DNA of 15,766 nucleotides from an uncultured Clostridia bacterium. Lineage in GTDB: Bacteria; Bacillota; Clostridia; TANB77; CAG-508. The notes below the pieces were generated by a model that made no database searches, was not told where the DNA came from, and saw nothing but the letters and a program-made list of their open reading frames with translations. The DNA lies in contig CALXSO010000102.1 of NCBI GenBank assembly GCA_944391155.1, positions 1 through 15,766 of the forward strand, in the 5' to 3' direction. Below, piece by piece: positions 12,997 through 15,766 of this stretch (positions are counted from its first letter, which is position 1; the number at the start of each line of letters is the position of its first letter). The position numbers were made by a program, and so were the translations under genes.

Positions 12997-13842
12997 TTAT
13001 ATAACTTTTGTTATGATTACTCTGTCATTATCATATAAATCTTTCTTGCAAATAACTTTAGAATATTGACCTTCGTTTTTTATTAGTTCTGTAACTTCTT
13101 CTTTTTGATCAAATCCAATTTCTAGACATAAATATCCATTATATTTTAAATATTCATATGCCTGTTTTATAATTTTTCTGTGAAAATCCAAACCATCATA
13201 ACCACCATCTAATGCTATATATGGCTCATTTTGTACTTGTTTATCTAATTTTTTTATGATATCTCGTTTGACATATGGTGGGTTTGAAACAATTATGTCA
13301 TATTTTTGATCTGGTAAATTTTCAAATAAATTTGACTCTAAAAAAGTAATTCTATTTTCTACTTTATGAAAAATTGCATTTCTTTTTGCCATTTGTATTG
13401 CTTTATGGCTTATATCTATTGCTGTGACTTCACTTTCTGGCAAATATTTTGCAAGAGAAATTGCAATTGCTCCACTTCCTGTACATAAGTCTAATATTTT
13501 TCTTGCTTTTGTTTTTTTTGCTATTTTTATAACTTCTTCAACTAATATTTCTGTGTCTTGTCTTGGAATTAAAACATTTTCATTTACAAAGAAATTCAAT
13601 TTCATAAACTCTTTTTGGTGAGTAATATATTCTATTGGTATTCCATTTTTTAGTTTTTTTATTGCTAAAAAATAATTTTTTTCTTGTCTTTCTGTTAGTA
13701 GTTTTGTATCATGTACAATTATATATTGTCTTGTTTCTTTTAAAATATATTGCATCAAAAGTCTAGATTTTAATTTTGGTGTTTCTATGTTTCCTACTTT
13801 TAATTCTATTGCTCCTTTTTCCATTGCTTGCTTTATTGTCAT
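12997..13842 (-). CDS. prmC: Peptide chain release factor N5-glutamine methyltransferase
   Basis: PrmC (HemK) methylates the Gln of the GGQ motif in release factors RF1 and RF2 using S-adenosylmethionine, raising termination efficiency. The 281-residue protein has an N-terminal helical substrate-binding domain (1-85). LIPRQDTEILVE at 91-102 follows (the usual PRPxTE reads PRQDTE). The SAM loop ILDLCTGSGAIAISLA is at 116-131, the acidic AIDIS at 141-145 and the catalytic NPPY at 187-190. Length fits the family. The ATG follows AAGGTGAG with a 5-nt gap and lies 42 nt after the coiled-coil/acidic gene. The standard neighbour prfA, encoding its substrate RF1, is not adjacent. Confidence 0.95.
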   Translation of the reverse strand: MTIKQAMEKGAIELKVGNIETPKLKSRLLMQYILKETRQYIIVHDTKLLTERQEKNYFLAIKKLKNGIPIEYITHQKEFMKLNFFVNENVLIPRQDTEILVEEVIKIAKKTKARKILDLCTGSGAIAISLAKYLPESEVTAIDISHKAIQMAKRNAIFHKVENRITFLESNLFENLPDQKYDIIVSNPPYVKRDIIKKLDKQVQNEPYIALDGGYDGLDFHRKIIKQAYEYLKYNGYLCLEIGFDQKEEVTELIKNEGQYSKVICKKDLYDNDRVIITKVI

Positions 13843-13884
13843 ATTCTCACCTTCTTATTTTCAAAATATTTTGTGAAAATTAGT

Positions 13885-15678
13885 TTATTTATTTTTTCTA
13901 TCTTTAAAAAATCCTAAAATTCCTTTGCTATGTTTATCATCATTCATTTTTTCTTTATATTTTGCTAGTCTATCATCTATATTTCCTCTTTTTACTTTTG
14001 ATGTGATTTTGGCTGTTCTTTCATCTTCTTCATCGTCTTCTTCATCTTCTTCATCGTCTTCTTCATCTTCATATTCTTCTTTTTCGTATTCTTCATCTTC
14101 GTCTTCTTCGTCTTCGTATTCTTCGTCTTCATATCCTCTGTCTTCGTAATCTTCGTCTTCATATTCTTCGTCTTCGTATTCTTCATCTTCATATTCTTCT
14201 TTTGAATTTTCATATTCATCTTCATATTCTTCGTCTAGTTCATAATCACTTTCATCTTCTTCACTGTATTCATCAAAATCATCATATTCCGAATCATCAT
14301 AGTATTCATCATCTTCTATTTTGTCATCTTCATAGTTATTATTTTCATTCTCACTTTCTTCATATACGTCTTCTTCTATTTCACTATCATTTTCTTCATC
14401 ATAAAAATTATCATCTAAATCGTCTTTTTCTTCTAAGTCTAAAATATCTCCATTTTCTCCAAATATGTTGATATCTTCTTTTTCTTCTGGTTCTTCTATC
14501 TTATATTCTGATAGATCTTTTTCAAATTTTTCGCTAATTTCTTTTTGGAATACTTCATATATATTTTTTATTCCTTCAATTCTCCAATAATTAGAATTTA
14601 TAACTGTTCCTTGAATTTTCATATGATTTACTTCTTCTTCAAAATTCTTTTCTTTATCTTCAATTTCTTGTAAGTATGTCTTATTATATAATTCATTATA
14701 TGCTTTTTTGGTTGATTTTCCTGCAATTTCTCTTAATACAAGATCATATAGATTTTTTATTTGTGTTATGTCTAAATCAAAATTTTCGCATGCCTCTTTC
14801 ATCATTTTAGTATGTATTTTGTTTCCATTTATAACTGTCATTCTTTCATTGTCTAAAAATCCTACTATATATTCTTTTTCTGCTTCTAAAAATGCAAATT
14901 TCACACTTAAATCTCTATATGTTTTTTGATATTTTGAGATTTTTAGTGTATCATTTTCAATTTCTCCTAATAGTCGTCTCATCTTGTCATATGCAAGTAA
15001 ATATGCTTCTGCTTCTTTCTGGGCAATATCTATTCTCATTGTTACTGCTTTTTCTATTACATTTTCATCAAATTTAATTTTTTCATTTTTACCATTTTCT
15101 GACATTGTTTTGATTAGTTCTTTTTTTACATCTGTACTATCATTTGTTAAAAACATTTTTACTTTTTTTATATCTGACATATCTATTGCTTGAATTTCTT
15201 CTGTGACTTGTTTTACATATGATATATGATTTGTTTCTACTAATCTTTTTGTTCTTGAACATTTATTTCTTTCTATTTGTCTTTCTGAAAATTCTTTTAG
15301 TGCATCTATAAATTGATCCCTTAAATTGATTAAATTACTTGTATTACTTTCAATTGTATTTTCTATTTTTTCTAATTTTTTTTCTATCAAAGAAGGTGAT
15401 TCGTCAAGACTACTAAATAATCTATTTCTTTCTTCTTCTATTTTAATATTCATTCCACTTAATTTTTCTTGTTTCTTTTGTATCTCTTGTATTTTTGTTG
15501 CTATTTCATCAAATGATTTGATTACTCGTTCTTCTTCTTCTAATGTTGCTTGATATTTTTGTAGTTCTTCTACTAGAGAATTGTAATTTTGGTAATTTGT
15601 TCTAAGATTTATTTCTTTTTGAAGTCCAAATAAATAGTTAAAATATCTCTCTAGTACAATTGCACTTCTTTCATACAT
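13885..15678 (-). CDS. Coiled-coil protein with long acidic tail, unknown function
   Basis: I do not recognise a named family. The 597-residue protein opens MYERSAIVLERYFNYLFGLQ. Residues about 30-390 are mainly charged helix with coiled-coil character (QKYQATLEEEERVIK, ATKIQEIQKKQEKLS). There is no signal peptide or membrane span. Residues about 396-553 are almost wholly Asp, Glu and Tyr, with a repeated EEYEDEEYED theme encoded by near-identical 15-21 bp repeats. Residues 554-597 turn strongly basic and end KGILGFFKDRKNK, a possible membrane- or nucleic-acid-contacting tail. The plan suggests a cytoplasmic scaffold with an extended polyanionic linker that could bind basic partners or metal ions. 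It heads the operon with prmC, whiA and hemW, 42 nt before prmC, and follows a near-consensus promoter and a GGGGGAAG site. It may belong to a clade-restricted family. Confidence 0.75.
   Translation of the reverse strand: MYERSAIVLERYFNYLFGLQKEINLRTNYQNYNSLVEELQKYQATLEEEERVIKSFDEIATKIQEIQKKQEKLSGMNIKIEEERNRLFSSLDESPSLIEKKLEKIENTIESNTSNLINLRDQFIDALKEFSERQIERNKCSRTKRLVETNHISYVKQVTEEIQAIDMSDIKKVKMFLTNDSTDVKKELIKTMSENGKNEKIKFDENVIEKAVTMRIDIAQKEAEAYLLAYDKMRRLLGEIENDTLKISKYQKTYRDLSVKFAFLEAEKEYIVGFLDNERMTVINGNKIHTKMMKEACENFDLDITQIKNLYDLVLREIAGKSTKKAYNELYNKTYLQEIEDKEKNFEEEVNHMKIQGTVINSNYWRIEGIKNIYEVFQKEISEKFEKDLSEYKIEEPEEKEDINIFGENGDILDLEEKDDLDDNFYDEENDSEIEEDVYEESENENNNYEDDKIEDDEYYDDSEYDDFDEYSEEDESDYELDEEYEDEYENSKEEYEDEEYEDEEYEDEDYEDRGYEDEEYEDEEDEDEEYEKEEYEDEEDDEEDEEDDEEDERTAKITSKVKRGNIDDRLAKYKEKMNDDKHSKGILGFFKDRKNK
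14020..14215. repeat. Asp/Glu/Tyr codon repeat tract in the acidic-tail gene
   Basis: A pyrimidine-rich array of near-identical units such as TTCTTCGTCTTCATA and TTCTTCATCTTCTTCGTC on the plus strand. On the minus strand they encode EEYEDEEYED-type repeats (residues about 488-552). The three-base register is kept throughout, so the frame is open on the coding strand. The reverse reads as Ser runs. The tract is expected to vary in length by slippage. Confidence 0.8.
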
Positions 15679-15711
15679 GACACAATTCTTCCCCCTTCGA
15701 ATTTTTTTCTT

Positions 15712-15740
15712 ATTATATATAAATTATATGGAAATTGCAA
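15712..15740 (-). promoter_or_regulatory. Sigma-A promoter of the operon 13885-prmC-whiA-hemW
   Basis: On the minus strand, TTGCAA (15735-15740), exactly 17 nt, then a perfect TATAAT (15712-15717). The start point would be near 15705, giving a leader of about 27 nt with a GGGGGAAG ribosome site before the ATG at 15678. It is the only strong promoter I can see for the four genes down to 10890. Confidence 0.75.
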
Positions 15741-15766
15741 GTTTTTGTTGGAATAAACTTTATTTT

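Noticed and set aside
13925..14149. Serine-rich plus-strand frame opposite the acidic tail
   Set aside because: It is the reverse of Asp/Glu codon repeats (TCT/TCG/TCA runs) and has no start signal. The minus-strand frame has a promoter, ribosome site and coherent protein.
13992..14225. Lys/Thr/Met-rich minus-strand frame inside the acidic tract
   Set aside because: It is the shifted frame of the same repeats, with no ribosome site. I only mention it as the outcome of a frameshift.

Overview
The window looks like a chromosomal segment from an endospore-forming, strongly AT-rich member of the Bacillota, most likely a Clostridia-type bacterium. The evidence is the very low GC content in genes and spacers alike, strong AAGGAGG-type ribosome binding sites, near-consensus sigma-A promoters, and a full-length spoIVA gene, which is specific to endospore formers. 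I cannot name the genus. I saw no tRNA, rRNA, CRISPR array, insertion sequence, integrase or plasmid or phage module. This is a core-genome type region with a few poorly characterised genes.

Layout from left to right. (1) 104-1178, minus strand: a DUF421/YetF-type membrane protein followed by a DUF4363 protein. (2) 1336-1707, plus strand: a small four-helix membrane protein of the phage-holin-4 type, closed by a clear hairpin; a 20-bp T-rich tandem repeat follows. (3) 2138-4084, minus strand: an eukaryotic-type UDP-sugar pyrophosphorylase (UDPGP family) coupled to a left-handed beta-helix protein that carries the GlmU acetyltransferase signature. Together they look like the two halves of a GlmU-like activity on separate genes. 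They have a good sigma-A promoter, a long leader and a possible 17-codon leader ORF. (4) 4414-5892, plus strand: spoIVA as a single gene, ending at a bidirectional terminator. (5) 6034-7407, minus strand: a secreted alpha/beta hydrolase with a perfect-consensus promoter and two copies of an amphipathic helix motif.

(6) 7480-8535, minus strand: rlmN (23S rRNA/tRNA m2A methyltransferase). (7) 8697-10737, minus strand: a condensation-fold (HxxxD) acyltransferase, an overlapping six-helix DUF6320-like membrane protein and a small basic protein. (8) 10890-15678, minus strand: a tight operon of an uncharacterised coiled-coil/acidic-tail protein, prmC, whiA and hemW, led by a TTGCAA-N17-TATAAT promoter. 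It mixes translation (PrmC), cell division or sporulation regulation (WhiA) and heme handling (HemW). The usual neighbours of prmC (prfA) and whiA (rapZ, yvcK) are missing.

I found no clearly new defence or mobile system. The items most worth a second look are the 597-residue acidic coiled-coil protein heading the prmC-whiA-hemW operon, the split GlmU-like pair, the secreted hydrolase with its repeated amphipathic helix, and the acyltransferase/DUF6320 cluster.
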